Assembly: GCF_947493595.1 (NCBI RefSeq)
Contig: NZ_CANLRL010000001.1
Span: 434,001 to 498,000, forward strand
Direction: 5' to 3'
From: an uncultured Shimia sp.
Lineage (GTDB): Bacteria > Pseudomonadota > Alphaproteobacteria > Rhodobacterales > Rhodobacteraceae
Length of the DNA: 64,000 bases
Positions 44,163-53,002 of this stretch are shown here, piece after piece (positions within the stretch are counted from its first letter, which is position 1; each line of letters starts with the position of its first letter). A program made the position numbers and the translations under genes. The notes under the pieces were generated by a model, which saw only the letters and a program-made list of their open reading frames with translations, did no database searches and was not told the DNA's origin.

Positions 44163-45422
44163 CTATTTGTCCGCCGATGGCGGTGTTTCCTCTGTACGAT
44201 TGGGCTTTTCGCGCTGCCGTTTTGTGATGCGCCCCACGGTGAAAGACGTGCGCGGTGCGTAGACGTAGCGGGTGCGGTGTTCGGCGGTGGGGCGGGCGAG
44301 CATCCGGGTCAGGCCAAAGACAATCAGCAGGGCGTGACCGGCGGCAATCATGATGAAAAGCGCGGGAGGACCAAAACGCTCGATCAGGCCGGAGGCAAAC
44401 AGCGGCGTGCCGATGGCGCCGACCGCAAAGAAGAACATGAGGGCTGCGGAGAGTTCGACGCGTTCCTCTGATGTGGCAAAGTCATTGGCGTGGGCGGCGG
44501 AGACCGAATAGATCGGGAAAGATGTAAAGCCAAAGAAAGCGGCGTTGAGCATGATCATTGTGGTGCTACCAGCGCCCATAGCGACGGTTGTACCGCAGGA
44601 CACTACGGCGGCGGCCGACAGCCAAATCAACACCCAGCGGCGGTCAAATTTGTCAGCCAGCCAACCAACGGGATATTGCGCGATGGCTCCGCCGAGCACG
44701 AAGGCGGCAAGGAACCAGGCGATCTGTCCAATTTGCAAGCCAACCTCGGTGCCATAGACTGGCCCCACCATGCGGAATGAGGCGGAACTAAGTGCGGCAA
44801 CAATCACGCCAGCGACAGCCAATGGCGAGCGCGCATAGGCGAGGCTGGGGCGCAAACGCGGGGCCTTTGGCGTTTTGGGTTGTGGGGACGTGGTTAGCGT
44901 GATGGGCAAAAGGGCTGCGCAGCAGAGCAGCGCGAGCAGGTTGTAAGATACATAGGAGGCTGGCTCCAAAACGCTGATCACCAGTTGCGCTCCAAGCGAG
45001 GCGATCATGTCGACCACCCGATAGGTGCCCATTGCGCGGCCGCGGGTTTCATTTGTGACTTTGGATTGTAGCCAAGCCTCAACCACAGTGAAACAGCCTG
45101 CCACGCAGAGGCCGGAAGCCACCCGCATGAGTGCCCAGGCGTAGGGATCCACGATGATGAAGTGGCCCAAAAGGCCAATGGCGCCCAAGGCCGTGAAGGT
45201 GGCAAAGGCGCGGGAATGACCGACGCTGCCCATCAGGCGCGGTGACCACCAACAGCCAATGAAGAACCCCAAAAAGTGTGCCGATCCCAACAGGCCGATC
45301 TGTTCCGTGGTGAAGTTCAATGCGATGCCGGAGAGCGCATCCAATGGCCCCACGCCCCCGGAGCTGAGTTGCAAGAGTATGACCGAGAGGAACAGGGCCG
45401 AGAAGGTGATGATCATGCGCAT
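44163..45422 (-). CDS. MFS transporter (YcaD-like)
   Basis: This 419-residue protein has twelve hydrophobic segments and the MFS loop motif between helices 2 and 3 (SPRLMGSVGHSRAF), plus a second-half copy (VGWLADKFDRRWVLI). It resembles the YcaD group of exporters. A soluble Arg-rich tail of about 40 residues ends the protein. The ATG at 45422 gives MRMIITFSALFLSV. An upstream open frame overlaps the divergent gene, and I took the start at the first hydrophobic helix. The substrate is unknown. Confidence 0.85.
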   Translation of the reverse strand: MRMIITFSALFLSVILLQLSSGGVGPLDALSGIALNFTTEQIGLLGSAHFLGFFIGCWWSPRLMGSVGHSRAFATFTALGAIGLLGHFIIVDPYAWALMRVASGLCVAGCFTVVEAWLQSKVTNETRGRAMGTYRVVDMIASLGAQLVISVLEPASYVSYNLLALLCCAALLPITLTTSPQPKTPKAPRLRPSLAYARSPLAVAGVIVAALSSASFRMVGPVYGTEVGLQIGQIAWFLAAFVLGGAIAQYPVGWLADKFDRRWVLIWLSAAAVVSCGTTVAMGAGSTTMIMLNAAFFGFTSFPIYSVSAAHANDFATSEERVELSAALMFFFAVGAIGTPLFASGLIERFGPPALFIMIAAGHALLIVFGLTRMLARPTAEHRTRYVYAPRTSFTVGRITKRQREKPNRTEETPPSADK

Positions 45423-45546
45423 GTGGGCAGCATGGCGTTTTGCAGCGTGATGACTAGAGGGAATTCGACTTGGGCGTGTCGTTTTTGACAACTCTGCGTT
45501 GACGATCTTTCCAGTTTCTCTACAGGGTTTGAGAGGGAGAGCGCCG

Positions 45547-46176
45547 ATGACACCTTTTTGCCAGACCATTTTGGACAAATGCACAGATGTGATGGCGGTG
45601 GACGGCTATGTGCGCAAGAGACGTGGTGTGGTGATCCGGGATGTGGCGCCGGATATGACAGGCGCCGTTGTGCTGTCGCATCGCGGCCTTGGAACCGGCG
45701 ATGTTGAAATCACCACTTTTGCGCAGGTGTTTTGGCGCCCGGTCGAAGCGCTTTACTGTATCGGTTGTGAGGAACGGTATCGGTTCACGGAGCTTCCAAC
45801 GCTGACGTCTTCGGTGGATATGACCGAAGGTGAAGACCTCAGGCCTTTGTATTTCACACCGGGTTGGTCTTATGCGGCCGAGTTTGCCCGATTGCATACT
45901 CATGTGCGGGAGCTGGTCCTCCCCTGTGTCACGGCGTTGGCGGATCCGGAGCGCGTGGCGCAAAGCTTTGCGGAACGGGTGGCGACCGGGGGCGGATTTC
46001 CAGAGCGTTACATCGCCATGCGTGCATGGGAACGTCGGACGCTGGCGTTGGATGACGATTTTGAATGGGTGATGTCCCAATTGACTTTGGATGAAGGCAA
46101 GCTGGAGGTTTGCCAGTTTTACCGCACGTTGCAGGCGTCGGAGAGGGCTGCCGCAATTCTGAAGCGCGTTTCCTGA
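45547..46176 (+). CDS. Hypothetical protein
   Basis: This 209-residue protein has no motif I can assign. It contains a Cys pair in YCIGCEERYRF near residue 77 and is otherwise a mix of helices, without a signal peptide or membrane segment. The ATG at 45547 follows GAGAGGGAGAG, a reasonable ribosome site, and the gene is divergent from the MFS transporter gene. It ends 100 bases before the convergent ImuA-like gene. The codon usage is like that of its neighbours, which supports a real gene. Confidence 0.6.
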   Translation: MTPFCQTILDKCTDVMAVDGYVRKRRGVVIRDVAPDMTGAVVLSHRGLGTGDVEITTFAQVFWRPVEALYCIGCEERYRFTELPTLTSSVDMTEGEDLRPLYFTPGWSYAAEFARLHTHVRELVLPCVTALADPERVAQSFAERVATGGGFPERYIAMRAWERRTLALDDDFEWVMSQLTLDEGKLEVCQFYRTLQASERAAAILKRVS

Positions 46177-46276
46177 GAATACGTGTTGCTTAAGAGGGCT
46201 TACCCTGTTGATGCCGCTTAGCAGGTGGGCTGAGATCGGCGCGGATGCTTTGCTGGCGCGCTGCATGCGGGCTGCG

Positions 46277-46894
46277 TCAGGCGATCTCGGCATCGCTGTC
46301 CCGTAGGCTCAGTTTGGGGGTATCGGGCAGGCCGGTGAGTTGCCAGCTTTGCGGGGGCGCGCTGCGGGCGCGCAGGCGGGTGAGGGACCAAGCGTCGGTG
46401 TCACCGCGGTGATCCGGTGCCATGTGCCAGCGGCTTTCGATGCCCTGTGCGCCACCGTCTCCCGGGGTCAGGATCAACCCCAGCGGTGCCATGCCACTGG
46501 CCTTGGCGCCGGTTTCGGCCGCGAGATGCAGGCGGCGCACCGGGGTGAGCGCGGGCGGGCCGGGCAGGTCGGCCACCACCAAGGGCACGGTGCCGGCGCG
46601 CAGAACCTCTTCCATGGTCCAGAGCACTTCCTCGGGGCGGCGCGGGCTGACAAAGGTCACGCTGCCGGGGTTGAGGAAGGGGGCCATGCCTGCGGGGTTG
46701 AGCGGGGCCGCACCCCAATCCGGGGCAATCCAGAAAAGCGGGCCCTTGGCTTGATGTGCCAGCCACAGCGCAAAGCTGTAGCGCGCGGGGCCGCAGGCTT
46801 CATGCAGGCGGGCCAGCGTCAGGGCCACCTCGGGCAAGGGGGCAAGGGCATCTGCCGGGCGGGAGGGCGCGCGTTTGAGGAGGGGGGTGGCCAT
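46277..46894 (-). CDS. ImuA-like RecA-superfamily protein
   Basis: This 205-residue protein resembles alphaproteobacterial ImuA-like proteins, with LARLHEACGPARYSFALWLA, LNPAGMAPFLNPGSVTFVSP and PEEVLWTMEEVLRAG in the order usual for that group. ImuA relatives help the mutagenic repair polymerases ImuB and DnaE2. There is no Walker A loop, and no imuB or dnaE2 gene is in the window, so this copy is either separated from its partners or has a different role. It is convergent with the hypothetical gene before it and divergent from the ureohydrolase gene. Confidence 0.55.
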   Translation of the reverse strand: MATPLLKRAPSRPADALAPLPEVALTLARLHEACGPARYSFALWLAHQAKGPLFWIAPDWGAAPLNPAGMAPFLNPGSVTFVSPRRPEEVLWTMEEVLRAGTVPLVVADLPGPPALTPVRRLHLAAETGAKASGMAPLGLILTPGDGGAQGIESRWHMAPDHRGDTDAWSLTRLRARSAPPQSWQLTGLPDTPKLSLRDSDAEIA

Positions 46895-46992
46895 GGCATC
46901 AGAATAGCATGTTCCGCTTTTGTTCTCAATATCGGGAATGCTTTACGGCGGGGCAAAAATCCGTCACCGTCGCAGCAAACAGGGAGATGATG

Positions 46993-47952
46993 ATGGCAGG
47001 ACATAGCTATGAGGGCGGGCGGTTGGATTTGCCGTTTGTAGGGATTTCGACCTTTGGCAAGCGGGCCTATCAGCCGGATTGGGCAGCCATTGAGGCAGAT
47101 GTGGCCGTGATGGGCGCGCCGTTTGATTTTGGCACGCAGTGGCGCAGCGGCGCGCGGTTTGGACCTAGGGCGGTGCGTGAGGCTTCAACTCTGTTCAGCT
47201 TTGGCCATGCCGGGGCCTATGACCATGAGGATGATGCTACCTACCTGCCCGGATCGGTGCGGATTGTGGATATTGGTGACGCCGACATTGTTCATACCGA
47301 CACTCTAAAAAGTCATGCCAATATCGAGGCAGGGGTGCGAGCAATGCTCAAGGCTGGCGCCTTGCCGGTCACCATTGGCGGGGATCATTCGATCAATATC
47401 CCCTGCATCAACGCGTTTGACGATCAGGGGCCAATTCACATTTTACAGATCGACGCGCATCTGGATTTTGTCGATGAGCGCCATGGGGTGCGCTTTGGGC
47501 ATGGCAATCCGATGCGGCGGGCGGCGGAGAAAGACAATGTCACCGGTCTGACGCAGGTGGGTATTCGCAATGTCAGTTCCACCGCCAAAGAAGGCTATGC
47601 GGATGCGCGGGCGATGGGCAGCGATATCTTGAGTGTGCGGCAAGCGCGCAAGTTGGGGGCGGAGGCGCTGATCAATCGTATTCCTGAGGGCGCGCGGGTC
47701 TATGTGACAGTGGATATTGACGCGTTTTGTCCTTCGATCGCGCCGGGCACGGGCACGCCAAGCCATGGCGGGTTTCTGTATTACGATGTGTTGGAGATGA
47801 TGCAGGCGCTCGCCAAGCGGCATGAGGTGGTGGGCATCGACCTCGTCGAAGTGGCGCCGGACTATGATCCTACAGGCTCCACCGCCATTTTGGCGGCGCA
47901 GCTTTTGCTCAACACTCTGGGATTTATCTTCCACGCCCGCGGGGCGCGCTGA
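46993..47952 (+). CDS. speB: Ureohydrolase family protein (agmatinase-like)
   Basis: This 319-residue protein belongs to the arginase/agmatinase family, which uses a Mn pair to cleave guanidino compounds to urea and an amine. Metal ligands are visible in TIGGDHSINIP near residue 125 (His), IDAHLDFVDE near 150, and VTVDIDAFCPSIAPGTGTP near residue 235. Of three successive ATG codons at 46987, 46990 and 46993, the last is best placed after AACAGGGAG. Agmatine is the default substrate; guanidinobutyrate, guanidinopropionate or similar cannot be excluded. The gene stands alone. Confidence 0.85.
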   Translation: MAGHSYEGGRLDLPFVGISTFGKRAYQPDWAAIEADVAVMGAPFDFGTQWRSGARFGPRAVREASTLFSFGHAGAYDHEDDATYLPGSVRIVDIGDADIVHTDTLKSHANIEAGVRAMLKAGALPVTIGGDHSINIPCINAFDDQGPIHILQIDAHLDFVDERHGVRFGHGNPMRRAAEKDNVTGLTQVGIRNVSSTAKEGYADARAMGSDILSVRQARKLGAEALINRIPEGARVYVTVDIDAFCPSIAPGTGTPSHGGFLYYDVLEMMQALAKRHEVVGIDLVEVAPDYDPTGSTAILAAQLLLNTLGFIFHARGAR

Positions 47953-47968
47953 TCCAAGTCCTCTCCAT

Positions 47969-48030
47969 CTAAAAATATCTCGGGGGAGTTTTGGCGCAGC
48001 CAAGCGGGGGCTGGCCCCCGTGTCTCCGCT
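47969..48030 (-). repeat. Copy 4 of the GC-rich hairpin repeat (minus strand)
   Basis: On the minus strand it reads GGGGGCCAGCCCCC (hairpin), a spacer, then CTCCCCCGAGATATTTTTAG. It lies 17 bases after the ureohydrolase stop, but in the opposite orientation, unlike the other three copies. The remaining 60 bases to the aldo/keto reductase start show nothing else. Confidence 0.55.
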
Positions 48031-48089
48031 TGCGATCAACGCCACAGCCCCTAAGTTAAGCGCAAAGATTTGCGACAGGATGAGCTTTT

Positions 48090-49133
48090 ATGAAAATGAA
48101 CCCTTTGGGCCGCACCGGCATCGCGGTGTCTGAGTTTTGCCTCGGTACCATGACTTTTGGCACGCAAACCGGCGAGGGTGAGGCGCATCAGCAGATTGAT
48201 AGGTCGCTGGAGGCGGGCATCAATTTTGTCGATGCGGCGGAGATGTATCCGGTGAACCCGATCAGTCCGGAAACCCAGGGGCGTACCGAGGAAATCATCG
48301 GCACATGGTTTGCCAAGACCGGGCGGCGCGAAGACATTGTTCTGGCGACAAAGCACTCCGGCGCAGGATTGGCGCATGTGCGGGGTGGGGCGTTGATCTC
48401 TGCCAAGACCATTCCCGAAGCGATTGAAGGCTCGCTTAAGCGACTGAAGACCGATTACATCGATCTCTATCAGTTTCACTGGCCCAATCGCGGCTCTTAC
48501 ATGTTCCGCCAGAACTGGGATTTCGATCCGTCGGGTCAAAACAAAGCTGACACGCTGGCGCATATGGAAGAGGCGCTGGAGGCCTTGCAGAAAGAGGTGG
48601 ATAAGGGGCGCATTCGGGCTTTTGGTCTGTCCAACGAAAGCACTTGGGGCACGGCGCAGTGGTTGCGCATGTCCGAAGACAAGGGTGGTCCTCGTGTGGC
48701 ATCGATCCAGAACGAATACTCGCTTCTTTGTCGGATGGCAGATACGGATTTGGCGGAACTTTGTGTGAATGAAGATGTTGGCATCTTGGCGTTTTCGCCG
48801 CTGGCTACTGGTCTGCTGACTGGCAAGTATCAGGATGGCGCGACACCTGATGGGTCGCGCAAGTCGATCAATGGCAATCTTGGCGGGCGGGTGAGCCCAC
48901 GGGTGTTTGATGCAGTGCAGGCCTATCTGGATATCGCCGAGAAACACGGATTGGACCCGGTGCATATGGCGATGGCCTTCACGTTGCAGCGGCCGTTTAT
49001 GTGTACGTCGATCTTTGGGGCCACAACAGTTGAACAGCTAGAACGCATTTTGGCAGGGGCCGATTTGCGGCTTAGCGCAGAAGTGCTTAAAGACATCAGC
49101 GCCGCGCATCGCGCGCATCCGATGCCGTATTAA
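48090..49133 (+). CDS. Aldo/keto reductase
   Basis: This 347-residue NADPH-dependent aldo/keto reductase is of the Tas group. The catalytic tetrad can be placed at Asp and Tyr in NFVDAAEMY near residues 50-55, Lys in VLATKHSGAG near 90, and His in YQFHWPNRGS near 130. The cofactor-binding C-terminal region contains TSIFGATTVEQLERIL. It is a single gene with a second in-frame ATG two codons in. The natural substrate is not known. Confidence 0.88.
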   Translation: MKMNPLGRTGIAVSEFCLGTMTFGTQTGEGEAHQQIDRSLEAGINFVDAAEMYPVNPISPETQGRTEEIIGTWFAKTGRREDIVLATKHSGAGLAHVRGGALISAKTIPEAIEGSLKRLKTDYIDLYQFHWPNRGSYMFRQNWDFDPSGQNKADTLAHMEEALEALQKEVDKGRIRAFGLSNESTWGTAQWLRMSEDKGGPRVASIQNEYSLLCRMADTDLAELCVNEDVGILAFSPLATGLLTGKYQDGATPDGSRKSINGNLGGRVSPRVFDAVQAYLDIAEKHGLDPVHMAMAFTLQRPFMCTSIFGATTVEQLERILAGADLRLSAEVLKDISAAHRAHPMPY

Positions 49134-49149
49134 CTCCGTCAGGACAGAC

Positions 49150-49653
49150 ATGACCACGCAAGACACTTCGGACCTCCCAGAGGTTTTGGCCACCATCACC
49201 GCTTCCCCCATGCGCCGCCTGTTTGGCCTCGCAACCCTGTTTGTCTTGGGGGGCGTGTTGATCTACCTCGCGCTGACCACCGCGCCTGCGCTGCACTGGC
49301 GGGTGTTCCTGCTGGTGATGGGCGGATTGGTGCTTTGGTTGGCAGAGGCCACGCGGCGGGCAACGGAGCATCGCATTGAGCTAACGCAACAGGGCCTGCG
49401 CAGCACGTCTGGCGAGACCATTGTGCCATTGGAAAACATCGCCGCGATCAAAGTGGGTATGTTTGACATGAAGCCGTCCAATGGCTTCACCGTACACCTA
49501 AAAAAGCCCCGGTCGCGCAAGTGGCAACCGGGGCTTTGGTGGGCATTTGGCCGCCGGGTGGGCATTGGCGGCGTAACACCCGGATCCGAGGCCAAATCCA
49601 TGGCCCAGATCATTGAAGCGCTGCTGGCAGAACGGAACCAAACCGAGGGGTAA
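49150..49653 (+). CDS. Hypothetical two-helix membrane protein
   Basis: This 167-residue protein has two hydrophobic helices near residues 22-42 (LFGLATLFVLGGVLIYLAL) and 50-66, followed by a soluble domain that is probably cytoplasmic (EHRIELTQQGLRSTSGE). The family is not recognised. It begins 16 bases after the aldo/keto reductase stop, so it may be its operon partner. It converges with the TadE-like gene, with a GC-rich stem between the two. Confidence 0.6.
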   Translation: MTTQDTSDLPEVLATITASPMRRLFGLATLFVLGGVLIYLALTTAPALHWRVFLLVMGGLVLWLAEATRRATEHRIELTQQGLRSTSGETIVPLENIAAIKVGMFDMKPSNGFTVHLKKPRSRKWQPGLWWAFGRRVGIGGVTPGSEAKSMAQIIEALLAERNQTEG

Positions 49654-49680
49654 AGGTTCCGCGCTGCCCGCGGCGCGGTC

Positions 49681-50268
49681 TTAGCTGTTGCTCCAGGCCA
49701 GTTGTGGCGCAAAGCGGGGGCGTGTGAACACAAAGGTGTCGATGTCCATGTTCAACGCGCTTTCTTCGCCGTAGGGGCGTTTGCCGTTCCATCCCGCCAG
49801 AATTGGCGGGGTGTATTCAGCAGTGGTTTCCACGACGATCAGGCTTTCACCGTCCACCAGAACAGGCAGCTTGTCTTTCATCTCGTTAAACTGGGCAGCG
49901 GTGATGCCGCTGCCGCTGCCGTTGCTGTGGGACCAGGCCAGCACATAGTCGCTGGAAACCGGGCTCCAATAGACGTGGCTCACCGTTAGCGAGTGGCCGC
50001 TGCGCACAGTGGAGATTTCTTCCAAAACCGCATGAATACCGTCGATGTAGTCCGCGTTCACAGCCATGGTTTCGCGGGACAGCATATCCGACACCGCAAA
50101 GGCGGCTTTTTCGGTGGTCGATTTGGCGCGATACGCGTCAAAGATGTTCATCATGACAAACAGACAGAACAGCAAAGTCGGGAAGATGATGGCTGTTTCG
50201 ACCGCAACTGTGCCTGTGGTGTCTTTGCGGAACGCGGCAAGTGATTTGCGTAAGTTCAATACAGACAT
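49681..50268 (-). CDS. TadE/TadF-like pseudopilin
   Basis: This 195-residue protein has the TadE-type segment near residue 18: a Gly followed by TVAVETAIIFPTLLF, with the Glu at +5 after Gly, typical of a prepilin-like cleavage site processed by a TadV peptidase. The rest should be periplasmic. Tad systems build Flp pili for tight adhesion. It is the last of three genes on the minus strand with TadG, but no CpaF/TadA, TadB, TadC or pilin gene is in the window. Whether these are cleaved is inferred. Confidence 0.75.
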   Translation of the reverse strand: MSVLNLRKSLAAFRKDTTGTVAVETAIIFPTLLFCLFVMMNIFDAYRAKSTTEKAAFAVSDMLSRETMAVNADYIDGIHAVLEEISTVRSGHSLTVSHVYWSPVSSDYVLAWSHSNGSGSGITAAQFNEMKDKLPVLVDGESLIVVETTAEYTPPILAGWNGKRPYGEESALNMDIDTFVFTRPRFAPQLAWSNS

Positions 50269-50271
50269 GGA

Positions 50272-50817
50272 TCAACGAGGCTCCTGAACAAAGGTGTTTT
50301 CAACAACCAAGGCGTATTCGCCATCGGCGTTGCGGACCGCAACCGGCACAAACAGCGCGCCCGGGAAGATGGCTCGTACTGACGCACAGGCCCGCAAGAA
50401 CATCATCTCGTTGGCTGCGCCGTCATCAAAGCGTACCACCGGATCAACGTCTGCATCATCTTCATGCAGGGTGCCGCATGTGCTGGCTTCTGGCAGCGCT
50501 TCCCAATTGCGCGGGTCGCGCTGGATCATCTGCAGCGACAGATTGCTTGTGCAGTCTGGAATGACGCTGGCCTGATCACAGATCTGTTGCACCAAATCGT
50601 CGTGAGATGGCACGTGTCCTGTGGAGAGCCGGATGTCGCGCACCGCCACATCCAGAGACCGTTCCAGATAGGCATAGCGCAGGGACATCAAGCCAAGTTC
50701 GGCAGAGGCCAGGAAGACGCTCAAGTAGAAGGGCACCATGATCACAAAGTCGACCGTTACGGCACCGTCCTCTTTGCACAGGAGGGAGCGGGCTTTTTTG
50801 AGAACCGAATAGATCAT
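50272..50817 (-). CDS. TadE/TadF-like pseudopilin (second copy)
   Basis: This 181-residue protein also has a TadE-type segment near residue 18 (Gly, then AVTVDFVIMVPFYLSV), here with Asp rather than Glu at +5. Four Cys residues in the exported part could form disulfides. It overlaps the TadG stop by 4 bases and precedes the other TadE-like gene by 3 bases, so the three are one operon. It likely joins the TadG-like protein in the envelope as part of a pilus or adhesion complex. Confidence 0.75.
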   Translation of the reverse strand: MIYSVLKKARSLLCKEDGAVTVDFVIMVPFYLSVFLASAELGLMSLRYAYLERSLDVAVRDIRLSTGHVPSHDDLVQQICDQASVIPDCTSNLSLQMIQRDPRNWEALPEASTCGTLHEDDADVDPVVRFDDGAANEMMFLRACASVRAIFPGALFVPVAVRNADGEYALVVENTFVQEPR

Positions 50818-52673
50818 TGGATCAACCTCAGCTGACGGATTGATGTTGCGATTGCGGCAAACGCATCGCGGATTTCGAGGCCCTGCACGTCGAAGTAGTG
50901 GCTGTCAGAACTTGCGCAGTCCTGTAGCACGACACGGGCCGCATTGGGCGCTTCGAAACCGATGGTGTAAACGATGATGCCGTTGTCTTTGGCCGCCTCA
51001 CACACACTTCGGGTTCGGGTGTCCTTGGTGCCGTAGCCTACATCGTCAATGACCGGATAATACCAAGCGTTGCGCGCGGCATCCTGACCCATGAAAGGGG
51101 CGTAGAGCTGGTCTGCCACGTATTTTGGTGTGGTCCGGGCCCAGAGATCGGCGTAGGAGATCACCTTGGCTTCGCCAGGCTCACTCACTGTCACGGTCTT
51201 TCTGATCTTCTTGTAGCGCTTGCATGAGCCATTTCTGCGATAAGACTTACATTCGTCTGTCTTAACAGTTTCGGTCACTTCGTATGTGCCTTCACCATAG
51301 GCGTGATTACGGAACACTCCGTTCTCAGGCCAAAAGTAGATCGGCTCATCATAGATGCCATCGTTGTCATCATCGCCTTCGTCTTGGCCCAGATACAGGG
51401 AATAAAAATCCTCCTGTGCGTTGTACCAGACGTTGGAGTTGCCCAATCGATAGTTGTCGGTGACAAAGTGCTGGCGCGTGTTTTGACCGTCCGACATCAG
51501 AACCACAATTTTCAGAGATTCATTGGTGCCATACTCGTAAGGGCGACCTTCGAACACATTGGAAATTGTCCCAGTGTTGCCGGACGTGCTGTCGATCATG
51601 CTGGACACAACAGGCTGGAAGGCCGGGTCAAGCAAAGCGGTGCCCCATTTCATGCCGGTGTCGATCGAGGTGTTGCCGCTGCCGAACATATTGTCGATGT
51701 AGGTCTTCAATGCATCGGTGTCGTTTTGAATGAGCGTCAGCTCGCGGGAGCTCTCAGCGCGACAATCCGTGTAAGCGTTCACGTCGACATAGCCATTGCT
51801 GGGGCGGCGGTCATAGCTGCTGCTGCTCCAGGTGGCGTGCAGGGTTTTGTCATATTCCCGATACGGATCAATGAAGGCTTCGCTATAGTCTGCCGAATGG
51901 AAGTTCAGACAATTGGCCCGCGGATTTTCACCGTTGGTTGTCAGTGCGTTCATCAATTCATCCGGTGTGGAGACCTGTGCCGCGTAGGGCACAATGGAGA
52001 TCGACATGGTGTCGTCTTCCGTTGTGTCGTCCATGGTTTGAACAAACTCTTTGGCCGCGACCTTGAGATTGGACAGGCGGCTGTTGTTGTTCATCGAACC
52101 GGAAACGTCCAGGACCAATGAAATTTCGATGTTGCCAATACGCTCTTCCGCGGTGCCGCTGGCGCCAATGGTCAGGCTGGTGCGCTCGGGTAGAGTTTCT
52201 TTCAGCTCTTGTATTTCCGCACCGGAGTACACGTCGCCGGCTGGCTTTTCCGGCATCAGGGTTTTCATGTCCCGGCTCACGGTGCTGTAGACGAGGTTGG
52301 ACTCGATTTCAGCAGTTGCGCTGACGCTGCGGTGATTGAGTGATTCTGACACGGTCACTTCGTTCAAAGTGTGGGCCACGCCCGCCTTATCAAAGTAGTC
52401 CGCCACAACCTCATCCGCGGGGCGGGTCTGGTCCAAGTCGGCCGCTGCCAGAATGGCGCGATCCAACGTGTGTTGCAGCTGCGTACGCCGCATCTCCGCG
52501 AGCATGATATCGGCGCCTATGCCGCCAATCGTGATCATCATAATTACAAGAATGACGCTAAAGCCAACCATGACACCATCCTCTTCCTTTCGGAAGCGAT
52601 GCGCGCCCAACCGCCAAAGTGCCTTTGGCAGGGGCGTAACAGGTGGCCTATCCGGTGCCTGATACTGTTTCAT
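50814..52673 (-). CDS. TadG-like protein with von Willebrand factor A domain
   Basis: This 619-residue protein has an N-terminal membrane segment of the Flp/TadE type (DGVMVGFSVILVIMMITIGG near residues 32-51). A long periplasmic vWA domain follows, with the metal-ion-dependent adhesion site DVSGSMNNNS near residue 190 and a later SDGQNTRQHF. A lysine-rich insertion (KTDECKSYRRNGSCKRYKK) lies near residue 480. TadG proteins anchor or trigger Flp pili. The start at 52673 gives MKQYQAPDR after AGAGAGG. It is first in an operon with two TadE-like genes. Confidence 0.8.
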   Translation of the reverse strand: MKQYQAPDRPPVTPLPKALWRLGAHRFRKEEDGVMVGFSVILVIMMITIGGIGADIMLAEMRRTQLQHTLDRAILAAADLDQTRPADEVVADYFDKAGVAHTLNEVTVSESLNHRSVSATAEIESNLVYSTVSRDMKTLMPEKPAGDVYSGAEIQELKETLPERTSLTIGASGTAEERIGNIEISLVLDVSGSMNNNSRLSNLKVAAKEFVQTMDDTTEDDTMSISIVPYAAQVSTPDELMNALTTNGENPRANCLNFHSADYSEAFIDPYREYDKTLHATWSSSSYDRRPSNGYVDVNAYTDCRAESSRELTLIQNDTDALKTYIDNMFGSGNTSIDTGMKWGTALLDPAFQPVVSSMIDSTSGNTGTISNVFEGRPYEYGTNESLKIVVLMSDGQNTRQHFVTDNYRLGNSNVWYNAQEDFYSLYLGQDEGDDDNDGIYDEPIYFWPENGVFRNHAYGEGTYEVTETVKTDECKSYRRNGSCKRYKKIRKTVTVSEPGEAKVISYADLWARTTPKYVADQLYAPFMGQDAARNAWYYPVIDDVGYGTKDTRTRSVCEAAKDNGIIVYTIGFEAPNAARVVLQDCASSDSHYFDVQGLEIRDAFAAIATSIRQLRLIQ

Positions 52674-53002
52674 TTTACATACCTCTCTGCGACACACCCG
52701 AAATGGGACTCTCCGTCTCCAGACGGTCTGCGTCGCAAAATCTTATTTCAACGGATTGGGGCGTAATTGGGGCAAAAGCTGGCAGTTCGTTAGGCGATGA
52801 TTAAGATTTTTGTCAATTATTGCAGGTAGTTGGATACAGTCTTGAGCCTTTGGGAGGTTCTGTTTCCGTTAAGGCAACGCTGGCAACTCAAAGTGTTGCG
52901 CATTTTCATCTGTTAACTTCGGTGGCGTTATGACCTTACTCATACTTAAGTCGGTAAATGTGACGGTGAGTCGCATGGTGTTGCTTGTCGGGAGGAAAAT
53001 TG
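52674..53002. other. 329-base divergent intergenic region between tadG and gdhA
   Basis: No gene is visible here. The region is AT-richer than its surroundings in the middle (52790-52830 and 52900-52960), which suits two divergent promoters. GTCTCCAGAC lies near 52717, a short palindrome. The gdhA ribosome site GGGAGGA is at 52990-52996. I assign no further element. Confidence 0.4.

Noticed and set aside
49659-49678. Terminator between the two-helix membrane protein gene and the TadE-like gene
   Set aside because: CCGCGC and GCGCGG can pair, but no T-run follows on either strand, so I do not call it a terminator.
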